A stretch of 64,000 nt of DNA from Methanomicrobiales archaeon (GCA_025358115.1 JANYKQ010000087.1:1-64000), one strand, 5' to 3'; shown: positions 36,831 to 46,707, numbered from the stretch's first letter. A program made the numbers and translations. Notes: generated by a model not told the origin, from the sequence alone.

Positions 36831-37472
36831 ATGAATGGAAAAAATGAAGGGAGAGGAATTGGCAGGAATTCCGGTAATCAGATCAGCGACGGGGACCGGG
36901 GACTTTTGTCTCCGGGACGTACCTCGTCGCCTTCCAAACAATCTTATAAAGAACAGGGGACCTCATCGTTATCCGGTGATAAACTACCCCCGGTTCCACA
37001 GCAAAGTCCCTCAATGAACCGATCCTCTGTTCAGCCGCAAAGTCCCATGATGTCGCGGGAAGACACTGAATTACTCCTGCAATTGGATGTCCAGACTTTC
37101 CGGCCGATAATCCCGTCCACTTCCAGTCCCGATTACGTCTCCCTTATGCGGAGTTTTGACAGCAGCTTCTTTGGCCGTGGTTCTGAGTACTTCAATTTCC
37201 GCGGGAGGCCGATGCGGGGCTGGGAGGTAAATTACTACTTTATCGCTATGGCAATGGCTAACCAGGGTTACTCCGAGCGCGAAACACTCGACAGAATATG
37301 GCAGTGGAATGCAGTGCAGGCGCTTAGTCGGGGAAGCTCATTTTCCGCGGAAATGACCAGCGAGATGTGGTTCGCTGCACAGGAAGGCTACCGCGACGAA
37401 ATTCTCAGGTTACAGCCTTCCCGGTATAATCGGATACAAATGAGTCCACCGGGAACCGCCAGGCGGCGATGA
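36831..37472 (+). CDS. Companion of the large protein, disordered N-terminus plus small C-terminal domain
   Basis: A 213-residue protein, second gene of the unit, with a GAGGC ribosome site about 8 bases before the ATG. Residues 1-80 are Ser/Pro/Gln/Gly-rich and likely disordered. Residues about 85-205 look like a compact domain, with aromatic-rich stretches such as FFGRGSEYFNFRGRPMRGWE and MWFAAQEGYRDE. The tail is basic and ends in RR. I find no known family. Location in the same short operon suggests it works with the large protein. Confidence 0.7.
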   Translation: MNGKNEGRGIGRNSGNQISDGDRGLLSPGRTSSPSKQSYKEQGTSSLSGDKLPPVPQQSPSMNRSSVQPQSPMMSREDTELLLQLDVQTFRPIIPSTSSPDYVSLMRSFDSSFFGRGSEYFNFRGRPMRGWEVNYYFIAMAMANQGYSERETLDRIWQWNAVQALSRGSSFSAEMTSEMWFAAQEGYRDEILRLQPSRYNRIQMSPPGTARRR

Positions 37473-37765
37473 GGGTTTCTGCCAGAGCCGATGCCGGGAG
37501 ATGTGGATGAGGAAAACCCCGGCAAAACCTTCTCAGAGCAGATCGCAGAGATGCACCTGCAATCCATTCGCAGCATAGGGGACCTGACACCGTCACCAAA
37601 ACCACGGTTGCAGATCTGGATCCGGTAAAAGTCGCCATCTCTGTTAAAGCAAACGAGACCGGGAGGCGGAATACCGGACCCGATACATCCCCCACAGATG
37701 GTCCAAAAGGATTGGACTGGTCCCGGAGGGCTAACCGGCAGGGGCGTGGAAAGGAAAAGGGAAAA

Positions 37766-38794
37766 TTATGGAGTAACCCGCTCGTTTTCCCCGCCGGTTT
37801 TTTGGTTAGTCCATACGTTGGATCGCAGGAGTATGATGGCGAAAATACCCAAAATGACAATAATCGGAAGGAATGAAACGATCGTATCTGCGCCGGAAAT
37901 GTATACCCGGCCGGTATTGACGATAATATCGATGAGGCCATGTAACAGGACGGCAATCCATATGCTTCCGGTCTTGAGTACGGCATAGCCGAATATGACA
38001 CTCACGATGATGGTGTAAACAAGGTACACGATATTTGCCGACAGGAAAGATTCATTAGGAAAATTAAGTCCCATCAGCATCAGGGGAGCGTGCCATAACC
38101 CCCATATCAGGCCAACCAGGACCACGCCGGTATACCCTCCGAAGAGTGCAAACAGACGGTCCTGGAGGTAAAAACGCCAGCCGTACTCTTCACCGAAAAA
38201 TATCGGCCACGATATGACTAAGGTCAGCAGAGGTAACCCCAGGGTCGTGAAGAACAGGGCCAGGTTAAACTCCAGGAAGGGCAGGCGGAGCCCCAGGCTG
38301 TAACTGAGAAGAAGTGCGATAATATATGCCAGAGAGAAAAGAACGGGCAGAATAACAAATAACCTGCGGTTTTTTCCAAAGGATAATTTTGCGGATGCAA
38401 GATTAGACCGCCAGGTGTCCTTCAGGTTCAGGATAACTACCAGCACAAGCGTTGCAAAACTGGTAACAACGGAGAGTATCGGGTAAGGACCTGCGGTCCC
38501 GAGAACCGGATAGAAAACCATCTCAAAAATAAGAAGTCCCGAAGAGATCACAAAACAGGCAAGAAACAGTTTTGTTTCCCGGGTCAGGGCTGTTGATTTA
38601 AAATACACCAGGCAGATTATCGCTGTAATCGCCGGGATGAACATGGCAACTGTGGGTATCTTACTCGACAACATTTTCGGGCCGTACATGCCAATACCCG
38701 CAATTTCAAGAAGAAATGTGGCGCCAAAAGCGATAATGAGAAAAAAACATAATTCGAATTTCAAACGACCCCGTTCTGATAGTACTATAGCCAT
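37766..38794 (-). CDS. CPBP-family intramembrane metalloprotease
   Basis: A 342-residue protein with about eight membrane helices and the CPBP (CAAX/Abi) motifs: EEYGWR, GLIWGLWHAPLM and HGLIDI. These are the Glu-Glu and His positions of the membrane-embedded metal site. Ribosome site GGGAGTG 9 bases before the ATG. Bacterial members process prenylated proteins or act as bacteriocin self-immunity proteins; the archaeal role is unknown. It converges on the two-gene unit at 33211-37472. Confidence 0.88.
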   Translation of the reverse strand: MAIVLSERGRLKFELCFFLIIAFGATFLLEIAGIGMYGPKMLSSKIPTVAMFIPAITAIICLVYFKSTALTRETKLFLACFVISSGLLIFEMVFYPVLGTAGPYPILSVVTSFATLVLVVILNLKDTWRSNLASAKLSFGKNRRLFVILPVLFSLAYIIALLLSYSLGLRLPFLEFNLALFFTTLGLPLLTLVISWPIFFGEEYGWRFYLQDRLFALFGGYTGVVLVGLIWGLWHAPLMLMGLNFPNESFLSANIVYLVYTIIVSVIFGYAVLKTGSIWIAVLLHGLIDIIVNTGRVYISGADTIVSFLPIIVILGIFAIILLRSNVWTNQKTGGENERVTP

Positions 38795-39098
38795 ACGGTT
38801 ACACTCCCGGGTAAGTCAATGAACACGGTGAATACAACAAAGCAAAAAATCCCCTTTTGTTCTACCAACCAGAATGGATTCCGGCTGCACTTAATCTTTT
38901 ATCATTTCATCGGTTGTTCTGACATTTTTCCGGGATTGTTGCGGTAAAACTGTCGCGTTGCAGGCTTGCCTGACATGTCCACTTTCCGGGGAAGTCAGGA
39001 ACGGGATCGGATTGCTGTTTCCCGTAAGCCTGTGGCCGGTATAACCGGTACATGGCAAGATTTTTACCCGCCCCCGGTCTCTATCTGGATGTACGGTT
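38795..39098. other. Intergenic gap
   Basis: I see nothing coding or structured in this 304-base gap beyond divergent promoter-like AT stretches. Confidence 0.45.
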
Positions 39099-39467
39099 AT
39101 GGTCCAGATAAGGCGGATTGCCATTACTACGGGAATTGGTGTACTCACCGGCCTGTACTGTGCCGGGAGCCTTCTCGTAGCCGCTCCTCCGGGGATCACG
39201 CCGGAACCCTGGTTCATGGTTATGATCCTCTATGGTCGTATCCTCCAGGGATTTGTGATCGGGTTTGCTGACGTAATTCCCCTTCACCCGGTGATACGGG
39301 GGGCGGGACTGGGGGCGATCTTCAGCTTCCTGCTCTGCATCGTTCCCCTGTCTGCCCACAATTATTTTGGTGCGGTGATGCTCTTCATCTTCGGTATTAT
39401 CTATGGAGCACTTGCTGACGGGATTGCGAGCCGGGCTATGCAGAAGAAGACCGGGACTCCGGCATGA
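39099..39467 (+). CDS. Small multi-helix membrane protein, related to a relic at 50.4 kb
   Basis: A 122-residue protein with three or four membrane segments and conserved-looking GIGVLTGLYCAG near the start and a glycine-rich FVIGFADVIPLHPVIRGAGLG loop. It ends in a short polar tail. A fragment at 50390-50490 repeats its first 34 residues closely, so the gene was once duplicated. Function unknown. Confidence 0.7.
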   Translation: MVQIRRIAITTGIGVLTGLYCAGSLLVAAPPGITPEPWFMVMILYGRILQGFVIGFADVIPLHPVIRGAGLGAIFSFLLCIVPLSAHNYFGAVMLFIFGIIYGALADGIASRAMQKKTGTPA

Positions 39468-39788
39468 ATGCATGCAAAATACCCCAAAAGATACCAACAA
39501 TTCCCGAAGAGATTGCAGGATAATCACCGGTAATTCCTGTACACCGGGGAGTCCGGATCTCCTGAAAGATACATGAACCGTTCCCCGCCACCGGGGAACT
39601 GCGATGCTGCACTATTTTTTTTATCCCTCCAGCTTCTCCCCGGGAAGTAATCTTTGCTTGTGTGTAGGATTTTATGATTTGCAGGGTATGGCTCTCATAT
39701 GCCGTAATTAAGGGATCCCGGGGAGCCGGGCGGGAGATAAGAAACCCAGATCAAAGTATTAATCCCTCATAAAAAAACACAACCGCAT
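39468..39788. other. Intergenic gap
   Basis: Nothing coding is seen in this 321-base gap. An eight-T run at about 39615-39622 could terminate transcription from the left, and a TATA-like sequence lies before the 39789 gene. Confidence 0.45.
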
Positions 39789-41000
39789 ATGAAACTCATC
39801 GCTGTTCTTATTCTGCTCTGCATGCTTACCGGAACCGCTGCTGCACTCACCCTGCCCCAGGTGGTCCCCTTCTCCCCACCGGCGGTCACGGGCGCTGAGC
39901 CCGTTGCCTCGTTCGAAGGAGGGCAGAGGTTTGCTGCCGGCGATTACCCGGTCATCGTCCTCTCCGGCTCCTACCGGCAGATGGGCCGGCAGTACGGCGG
40001 CCTGATGAAGACCGAGTTAAACGAGGAGTACGCGTTCCTTCTCGACACCCTCACCAAACGGGGGTATACGCAAGCGGAGGTGCGGGCAATCGGACGGGAT
40101 GCGACCGCATTTTTTCCGCAGCGCTTCAAAGAAGTCTTCATTGGCATGTCGGAGACCTCGGGCCTGACGCCCGATGATATCGCTGTCCTCTACTACGGAG
40201 GGGCACTCTACCTCAGTGCAGCTCCCGTCCCGCTCTCCTGCTCGTACCTTGCCACATGGGGGAACTACACAACGGACGGCTCCGTTGTGGTCTCCCGCAA
40301 CTGGGACTTAGACGATCACGTACTGGTGTTCACCAAATGGTACGTTCTTGCCGTGTACCGGCCCACTGATGGCAGTAACGGTGTAGCGACGTGGGGTCCA
40401 GCTGGCATGCGGCCCGAGACCCTCATGAACAGCAAGGGGCTTTTCATTGCTGACGACAATTCGGGTCTTGGCGATAGCTATAATGCGGAGGATAACCGCC
40501 CGGACCTTATCATGGAATTTTTCCGGTTCATGCTCGATTACTCGGACGTAAAAGGACTTGACGCCGGAATTCGTGGGGCAAACGCAAATCTTCCCTGGAT
40601 CGTGGATGTTGCAGGACCGGACCAGGCGTACGTGTACGAGAAGATGACCAATAAAACACAGCAGAGGACCGGCAACGGGGTCATTGCAGCAGCAAACCAT
40701 TTCGCTGACCCGGCCTGGAACTTTACTTCGGCTCCTCCCGAACACTCGCTCTCACGCCAGAACAATCTCCTCCGGCAGGCCGGCGAAGCAAAGGGATCGA
40801 TCAATGCAGAGAAGATGATGCAGATCCGTGACGTGTGCCTGGAGAACGGGGGGGCAACGTTCTGCCATTCGGAACTCTTTGGCGAGAAATACTCCTCCAA
40901 TCACCAGGTCGTATTCCTGCCGGCGTTACGGACGCTCTGGATGAAGACCATGGACAAGGACTGGCAGAAGGTCGAGCTAGGTCCCCTGTTTGGCAACTGA
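39789..41000 (+). CDS. Exported C45-type Ntn hydrolase (acyltransferase/amidase-like)
   Basis: A 403-residue protein with an N-terminal signal peptide (MKLIAVLILLCMLTGTAAA). The predicted nucleophile Cys, exposed by self-processing, is in VPLSCSYLATWG, followed by GSVVVSRNWDLDD, the family Arg-Asn-x-Asp region. This matches the C45 peptidase group that includes penicillin N-acyltransferase-like and choloylglycine-hydrolase-like enzymes. It should act on amide bonds outside the membrane; the substrate is not known. A nine-T run after it (41055-41063) probably ends transcription. Confidence 0.82.
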   Translation: MKLIAVLILLCMLTGTAAALTLPQVVPFSPPAVTGAEPVASFEGGQRFAAGDYPVIVLSGSYRQMGRQYGGLMKTELNEEYAFLLDTLTKRGYTQAEVRAIGRDATAFFPQRFKEVFIGMSETSGLTPDDIAVLYYGGALYLSAAPVPLSCSYLATWGNYTTDGSVVVSRNWDLDDHVLVFTKWYVLAVYRPTDGSNGVATWGPAGMRPETLMNSKGLFIADDNSGLGDSYNAEDNRPDLIMEFFRFMLDYSDVKGLDAGIRGANANLPWIVDVAGPDQAYVYEKMTNKTQQRTGNGVIAAANHFADPAWNFTSAPPEHSLSRQNNLLRQAGEAKGSINAEKMMQIRDVCLENGGATFCHSELFGEKYSSNHQVVFLPALRTLWMKTMDKDWQKVELGPLFGN

Positions 41001-41372
41001 ATTGTTTGAGGGGGAAGGCCGGATCCCTGCGGAAGACCCGTGAACGATCCGGACTTTTTTTTTATTTTCAGATGGTTGAGGGCACGGAGGGTTTTTCTGC
41101 CTTGTTCCGGTAACCTGTGGGAACAGAGGCCGTAACGGGGCCGGAGGGAAGAGGCGCGGGAAGTGCTTAAGGGAAAGAGGGTTTTTTTAAGAGGGCAGAG
41201 GTAAAGGGGAGGCAAAAGGATATTTTCGTTCCGGGGGGGTTGCCTGGAATTTTTAACAACTAGAGCGGCTCATTTTTTTTTTAGAAATTCGAAATATATT
41301 TTTTTAGCAGGGCTGGACCGGGACACACCGGTTCCCGCACAAAAGCCCAGAGGCTTTACCGGTACCACCCGC
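41001..41372. other. Intergenic gap with T-run terminator
   Basis: No gene. The nine-T run at 41055-41063 follows the C45 gene by about 55 bases and fits an archaeal terminator. A second T-rich stretch near 41270-41312 may serve the minus-strand gene or another transcript end. Confidence 0.5.
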
Positions 41373-41558
41373 TTACTTCTGCTGCTGCATACCCGCAACT
41401 TCGCTTACGAGTGTTTCTTTGAGCTTGTCCACTGCTTCATTGAGATCACTGGTGATGGTGATGGTGAAAGAGTTGTCACTCTTCTTGTCATGGTAGGTTA
41501 CCGTAAAATCGATCTGTCCGTCTTTTCCCTTTTTTGGCTCGATGATGAGTTGTGCCAT
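41373..41558 (-). CDS. Small soluble protein of unknown function
   Basis: A 61-residue charged protein (MAQLIIEPKKGKDGQ start, QQQK end) with beta-strand-like repeats FTVTYHDKK and FTITITSD and a C-terminal helix. The codon pattern looks real and no ribosome site is obvious, so the message may be leaderless. No family is recognised. Confidence 0.55.
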   Translation of the reverse strand: MAQLIIEPKKGKDGQIDFTVTYHDKKSDNSFTITITSDLNEAVDKLKETLVSEVAGMQQQK

Positions 41559-41984
41559 AGTTACTAAGAATACTTCAACAATTATCCATTTTTCTTTTGG
41601 ATTTCCGGGGGAAGAGCGACATTACAACCGTTCCGTGTAAAAAAACCCGGTGATTGAAAATACGATGACGAACAATCGCCATGCAAAGATACAGCCGGCG
41701 GATCGGTACCCGGCCTTCTTCTGTTGCCCGGCATCTCACACGATTCAGGGTACATCGCATCCTTCCGGACCCCGCGTGATGGGGTATCTCCCGGAGTGAT
41801 CGGACTGGGGGAAATCTTTACCGGCATGGAGGGCGGTTTGGGCTCTGATCTGCCGATGTGGGGGGATAAGAGGCCGGGATGTAGCCGGATTCGGGGGAGT
41901 GAAGTGCCGGAAGAATTGGGGTTTGGGGGGATTGAAGCTCAAACCGGTACGCACGTTCACCGGGTAACGGGAGTATGCACCTTT
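41559..41984. other. Intergenic gap holding a dispersed repeat
   Basis: No gene supported. CATCCTTCCGGACCCC (41758-41773) and CGGTTTGGGCT (41834-41844) recur together at 53706-53721 and 53787-53797 with slightly different spacing. The stretch also has two GG-rich arms near 41923-41948 (GGTTT/AAACC). Confidence 0.4.
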
Positions 41985-42635
41985 TTACATCCGCTTTAAT
42001 CCGGCGTTCTCCTGCTGGAGTTTTTCATTGGCACGCTGAAGCGTACCAACCGTCTGCTCTAAACGCTCATTCTCCGCTACCAGGGATGCGTTGACTTCCT
42101 GCAATTCATTATTTTTCCGGAGTGCAATTTCATATGCGGTGAGCAGGATTTCAGGTGACCGTAACTGATATGCAGGTGTGAGAGGTTGCTGGTCTTTAAG
42201 CGACACTGCAGGAGCTGCCCCTGCATCATCCGAATCCGGATGACACCGGGACCTCAGGGTGCCTGTTATCCGGACCTTCACGTGTTCGGCTTCAAAAGGT
42301 TTGATGATGATATTATCTGCCCCGGCTTCCAGACCTTTTTTCAGATCGGCCGGGTCGAAGAGCTGGGTAACAAGGATAACCGGAATGTCTGCCAGATTCC
42401 CGTCCTGTTTGATGGCACGGCAAAGTGCAAAGCCGTCCATTTCCGGCATGAGAATATCTGTCAGTACCATTGCCGGGCGGTTGATCCGGATCTGCTCCAG
42501 GGCATCATTCCCATTCACCGCAAGGGCAACTATGTACCCCTCGGTTTCCAGAATATGACGGATGTGTTCAGCCTGGGTCCTGCTATCCTCGACAACAAGA
42601 ATTTTTATACCGGCATTTTCATTGTCTGCTTTCAT
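41985..42635 (-). CDS. Response regulator with coiled-coil tail
   Basis: A 216-residue protein. Residues 10-130 form a REC domain: VVEDSRTQ acidic pair, phospho-acceptor Asp in LTDILMPEMDG, switch Thr in LVTQLF and Lys in IIIKPFE. The tail (about 160-216) is a heptad-like coiled coil and has no DNA-binding or enzymatic output. The ribosome site GGTGA lies 6 bases before the ATG. It may act by pairing with a kinase such as those elsewhere in the window. Confidence 0.88.
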   Translation of the reverse strand: MKADNENAGIKILVVEDSRTQAEHIRHILETEGYIVALAVNGNDALEQIRINRPAMVLTDILMPEMDGFALCRAIKQDGNLADIPVILVTQLFDPADLKKGLEAGADNIIIKPFEAEHVKVRITGTLRSRCHPDSDDAGAAPAVSLKDQQPLTPAYQLRSPEILLTAYEIALRKNNELQEVNASLVAENERLEQTVGTLQRANEKLQQENAGLKRM

Positions 42636-42833
42636 GTATTCACCGTCTTTTTCTTTTGTCCGATTGTCTCATGCACCGGCAATACCTGCTGAGTATAGGG
42701 ATATCAGCTGTTTTTATTTTGGGAAATGATGAGAAGGATCCAGCCAAGTTATTCTCTTTTTTGTTCCTTTACTCATATATGCATCCGCCCCTGCAATAGA
42801 TTCACCCGTGTTCACCGCTGATGACGGACAGGG

Positions 42834-44219
42834 TTATTTCAGATTCCGGTAGAGGGTGATTGCGTCGGAGGAAGAATTTACAATGGAAGCCAGGACAGAA
42901 TGGAGCCGTTCTGATTCTTTTTTCGGGGTAAGATCTTCATAGACTACGAATTGCTCACCACTCTGAAGAGTTGAACGGAAAAAGTTGACCGGTCGGACGG
43001 TCCCGTCTTTGCACGTGACGGGAAACACACCTGATCTGACCTCCCCGTATTTTGATTGTGCAGGATCCGCTCTCATGGTATGTACTATCACCTCCCGTTC
43101 AGAACTATCAGGAAATGCCTTGCTGAACCAGTCTTTTTCCGTGGGGATCTCTTCGAATGCGTACCCGAAGAGCCGGGTAAACAGGGTATTTACGTACAGG
43201 AATTTCCCCGATTCATCGATAATAGAGATGGGGAAGGGCGAGTGATCGGTTATCATGTGGAAACGCTCTTCACTCTCACGGATAGTTTGTGCCTGCTGAT
43301 GCTCGGTGTTGATATCACGTCCTACGGACTGGTATTCAACCAGGATTCCTGCAGGGTCATAAATTCCCCGGATATTCCACTGGAACCAGCGGTATTTTCC
43401 CCGGTTGTCGATCAATCGCAGTTCCAGGGACTGTGTTGGTTCATGGGGGGTTAGCCGGGCGATCAGTTCCTTCATACCGGGGATATCTTCCGGAAACAGG
43501 GAGGAGAAGATATTCTTTCCCAGTACATCACTGCAGGAAATTCCCATGAAATGACTGAAAGACTCATTGATAAACGAAATATCTCCTTCCGGGTGCCACC
43601 GGCAGATCACATCCGTCTGATCCTGCACAATCGCACGATACCGCGCTTCAGAGAGTCTTAAGGATTCTTCGAAGTGTCTCTGTTGTGTGATATCCTCTCC
43701 AATGATCGTGACTCCCTCATCCATGGTATCAAATACCGTTGGAATGAGGCGCACCCAGTAATGATGGACCTCGTTGTGCAGGGTAATACTAAATTCCCGT
43801 TGAATTTCCCCGGTTTTCTGAATCTTGCCTAAAATATCCGAGATCGCAAGACGTGCAATAATGGGAGATTTTACGTTCCTGATCAGATGTCCCACCAGCA
43901 TCTCACGGGATATGCCAAGAAGGCTGAGTGCGTTCTCGTTTGCATCGAGCACTCGCATTTCATTGTCAATCAGGAGGATGATATCTGCAGAAAATTTTAA
44001 AATTGCAGATATTGGCATTTTCTGTGAAAAGGTGTAGACCTTTGCAGGGCCGATCGTATTCATATTGACTTCACCGGAAATGAGAAGAATTTCAAGATAT
44101 TTTGCTGTTGAATTCCGGTTCAGTTCGAGTTTTTCGGCAAGGTCACTTATGGTGAGCCCGTTGGGATGGAGACGAAGAAGTTTTTTTATTTTTCTTATTG
44201 TCTTCTGCCGGGTTTCCAT
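42834..44219 (-). CDS. Winged-helix plus triple-PAS sensor protein
   Basis: A 461-residue protein. Residues 1-65 look like a winged-helix DNA-binding domain (HPNGLTISDLAEKLELNRNSTAKYLEIL). Three PAS domains follow (about 68-190, 195-315 and 325-440). The end (VLASIVNSSSDAITLYRNLK) looks like the start of a fourth PAS domain cut short. There is no kinase. It fits a one-component sensor that binds DNA directly, with no partner obvious nearby. Confidence 0.85.
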   Translation of the reverse strand: METRQKTIRKIKKLLRLHPNGLTISDLAEKLELNRNSTAKYLEILLISGEVNMNTIGPAKVYTFSQKMPISAILKFSADIILLIDNEMRVLDANENALSLLGISREMLVGHLIRNVKSPIIARLAISDILGKIQKTGEIQREFSITLHNEVHHYWVRLIPTVFDTMDEGVTIIGEDITQQRHFEESLRLSEARYRAIVQDQTDVICRWHPEGDISFINESFSHFMGISCSDVLGKNIFSSLFPEDIPGMKELIARLTPHEPTQSLELRLIDNRGKYRWFQWNIRGIYDPAGILVEYQSVGRDINTEHQQAQTIRESEERFHMITDHSPFPISIIDESGKFLYVNTLFTRLFGYAFEEIPTEKDWFSKAFPDSSEREVIVHTMRADPAQSKYGEVRSGVFPVTCKDGTVRPVNFFRSTLQSGEQFVVYEDLTPKKESERLHSVLASIVNSSSDAITLYRNLK

Positions 44220-44643
44220 TGATTAAAACAACGTGCTTTACCATAAAAAAACATGCCCTGATATTCTGGTATGCGATACCCCGGCTGAGTTTCGCCTGAC
44301 AAGAAAAAAATCCTTCATCGCGTTTCAGCAGCACACCGGGTCAATGTGTGAAAGAAATGGGGGCACTTTACCGTGGGACATATGCAATGCAGATATGCAA
44401 TGCGAATATGCCATTCAAAAAAGTCATAAATCGAATATATGAGCCCCTATAAGGAAAAAACGTATGCGCTGGTCACAATTTTGCAGGGCTTATTTTCTAA
44501 AAAATAATTATTTTCTATTAATATGAGTACCAAGTAAATTTTTTTAAAATTTATCTGAAGGACCGTTTGGATGCAAATCTCATGAACATTTCATAAGCTT
44601 TAACGTTGGTTGTCCCGAGTTTCAGATGTAAATAGGTGTGTGA
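44220..44643. promoter_or_regulatory. Regulatory region of the formate dehydrogenase operon
   Basis: No gene. Two exact-type copies of ATATGCAATGC with 13-base spacing (44380-44392 and 44393-44405) and a third partial copy (44406-44416) sit about 240 bases before fdhA. The nearest 150 bases are AT-rich with T- and A-runs. The fdhA ribosome site is AGGTG at 44633-44637. Confidence 0.5.
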
Positions 44644-46707
44644 ATGGAAGTAAAATACGTACCAACTACGTGTCCGTACTGCGGAACCGGGTGCGGCTTT
44701 AACCTTGTTGTCAAGGACAGGAAGGTTGTAGGAGTCGCTCCCTGGAATCGCAACCCGGTCAACGAAGGCAAGCTCTGCCCCAAGGGAAATTATGCACATG
44801 AATTCATCAACAGCCCTGATCGCCTGACCAAACCGCTGATCAAAAAGGACGGGAAATTTGTTGAAGCCAGCTGGGACGAGGCGTACAAACTGATAGTTTC
44901 AAAGTTCAAGTCCTACAAGGGAGAAGAGATGGCCTGTCTCGCATCAGCCCGTGTCTCCAATGAAGAGAACTACCTGATGCAGAAGTTTGCCCGTGCAGTC
45001 TTAAAGACCCCCAACATCGACCACTGCGCCCGGCTCTGCCATGCTTCAACGGTTGTAGGTCTGGCCGGTGCCTTCGGGTCCGGTGCAATGACCCAGTCAA
45101 TTGCAGACATTGCCGAGTCAAAATGCATTCTTATTATCGGCAGTAACACGTTCGAGACCCACCCGCTGATCGGTCGCCGCGTTATGCAGGCAAAGGCAAA
45201 GGGTGCAAAAGTCATCTACGCAGACCCGCGATTCACCCCAACGGCGAAGCAGGCAGACCTGTACCTGCCCTTTTACTCGGGAACAGATGTTGCCATCTTA
45301 AACTGCATCATGCAGCAGGTCCTGAAAAACGGCTGGGAAAACAAGGACTTTGTCAAGAACCGGACCAAGGACTTCGAGAAAGTAAAAGAAATCGTGATGA
45401 AGGACACCTACAGCCTTGAGAACGTTGCAAAGATCAGCGGGATCCCGGCAAAGGACCTTGCCACCGCGGCAGAGTGGTTCGGGAAATCCGGCCAGTCCGC
45501 GATCCTCTACTCCATGGGTATCACCCAGCACACTACCGGTGTCGATAACGTCAAGTCGATTTCAAACCTCCAGATGCTGACCGGTAACCTCGGAAGACCC
45601 GGCACGGGCATCTGTGCACTCCGTGGCCAGAACAACGTGCAGGGCGCCTGCGACATGGGAGCACTCGCAAATGTGTACTCCGGTTACCAGTCGGTCATCG
45701 TCCCCGAAATGCGCAAGAAGATGATGGATGCATGGGGCTGTGAGATTGCCGAAGGAAAAGTCGGCCTTACCGTCACCAAGCTGATCAATGTTCTTGCAGA
45801 TGAACCCGGCAAGGTCAAGTGCGTCTATATCATGGGTGAGAACCCGATGATCTCGGACCCCGATCTCCACCACGTGGAGAAGGCCATGAAGAATGTCGAA
45901 TTCATGGTAGTGCAGGATATCTTCATGACCGAAACAGCCAAATTTGCCCACGTTGTGCTTCCGGCTGCCTGCTATGCCGAAAAGGATGGCACCCAGACCA
46001 ACACCGAGCGCCGTGTCCAGATGTGGAGAAAGGCACAGGACCCGCCCGGTGAAGCAAAGGCCGACTGGCAGATCTTCTGCGAGCTCGGAAAGGCGATGGG
46101 ATTTGAAAAACAGTTCCCGTACAAGAGCGCAGAAGAGGTATTCACGGAGATCTCCAGGGTAACTCCGTCCTACGGTGGAATGAACTATGCCCGGCTTGAA
46201 AAACCCGAAGCCCTGCACTGGCCCTGCCCAACGTTAGAGCACCCGGGCACCCCGATCCTGCACAAGGAGAAGTTCACCCATCCCGACGGACTGGGCATCT
46301 TCACCCCCATCGAGTTCAAATACCCGGCTGAAGTTCCGGACAAGGACTACCCGCTGATCCTGACCACCGGGCGCTGCATCTGGCAGTGGCATACCGGTAC
46401 CATGACCCGCCGCTCCGAGAGTCTCGAACGCGAAGAGCCGACCGGCTGGGCTGAGATCAACGTCGAGGACGCAAAGGTACTCGGTATAAAGGACAAAGAG
46501 ATGGTCAAGGCCATCACCCGCAGAGGGGAGATTAAGATTGGTGCACGGGTAACACCGGGCATCAAGAAAGGGGTAGTCTTCATCCCGTTCCACTACGTGG
46601 AATGTGCAGCCAACATGCTCACCAACAATGCCCTTGACCCGACCGCAAGCATACCGGAGTTCAAGGCCTGTGCTGTACGGATAGAGAAGATTGCGGAGGT
46701 GAAGTAA
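44644..46707 (+). CDS. fdhA: Formate dehydrogenase catalytic (alpha) subunit, F420 type
   Basis: A 687-residue molybdopterin/tungstopterin enzyme that oxidises formate to CO2. The N-terminal 4Fe-4S site is Cys10, Cys13, Cys17 and Cys45. The metal-ligand position is Cys132 in ARLCHAS, encoded TGC, so this is the Cys form and not the selenocysteine form. Electrons pass to FdhB. Both the molybdopterin domains and the C-terminal beta barrel are intact. A GGAGGTGA ribosome site for fdhB is embedded in its last codons, which means tight coupling. fdhC, the usual formate transporter, is not in the window. Confidence 0.96.
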   Translation: MEVKYVPTTCPYCGTGCGFNLVVKDRKVVGVAPWNRNPVNEGKLCPKGNYAHEFINSPDRLTKPLIKKDGKFVEASWDEAYKLIVSKFKSYKGEEMACLASARVSNEENYLMQKFARAVLKTPNIDHCARLCHASTVVGLAGAFGSGAMTQSIADIAESKCILIIGSNTFETHPLIGRRVMQAKAKGAKVIYADPRFTPTAKQADLYLPFYSGTDVAILNCIMQQVLKNGWENKDFVKNRTKDFEKVKEIVMKDTYSLENVAKISGIPAKDLATAAEWFGKSGQSAILYSMGITQHTTGVDNVKSISNLQMLTGNLGRPGTGICALRGQNNVQGACDMGALANVYSGYQSVIVPEMRKKMMDAWGCEIAEGKVGLTVTKLINVLADEPGKVKCVYIMGENPMISDPDLHHVEKAMKNVEFMVVQDIFMTETAKFAHVVLPAACYAEKDGTQTNTERRVQMWRKAQDPPGEAKADWQIFCELGKAMGFEKQFPYKSAEEVFTEISRVTPSYGGMNYARLEKPEALHWPCPTLEHPGTPILHKEKFTHPDGLGIFTPIEFKYPAEVPDKDYPLILTTGRCIWQWHTGTMTRRSESLEREEPTGWAEINVEDAKVLGIKDKEMVKAITRRGEIKIGARVTPGIKKGVVFIPFHYVECAANMLTNNALDPTASIPEFKACAVRIEKIAEVK

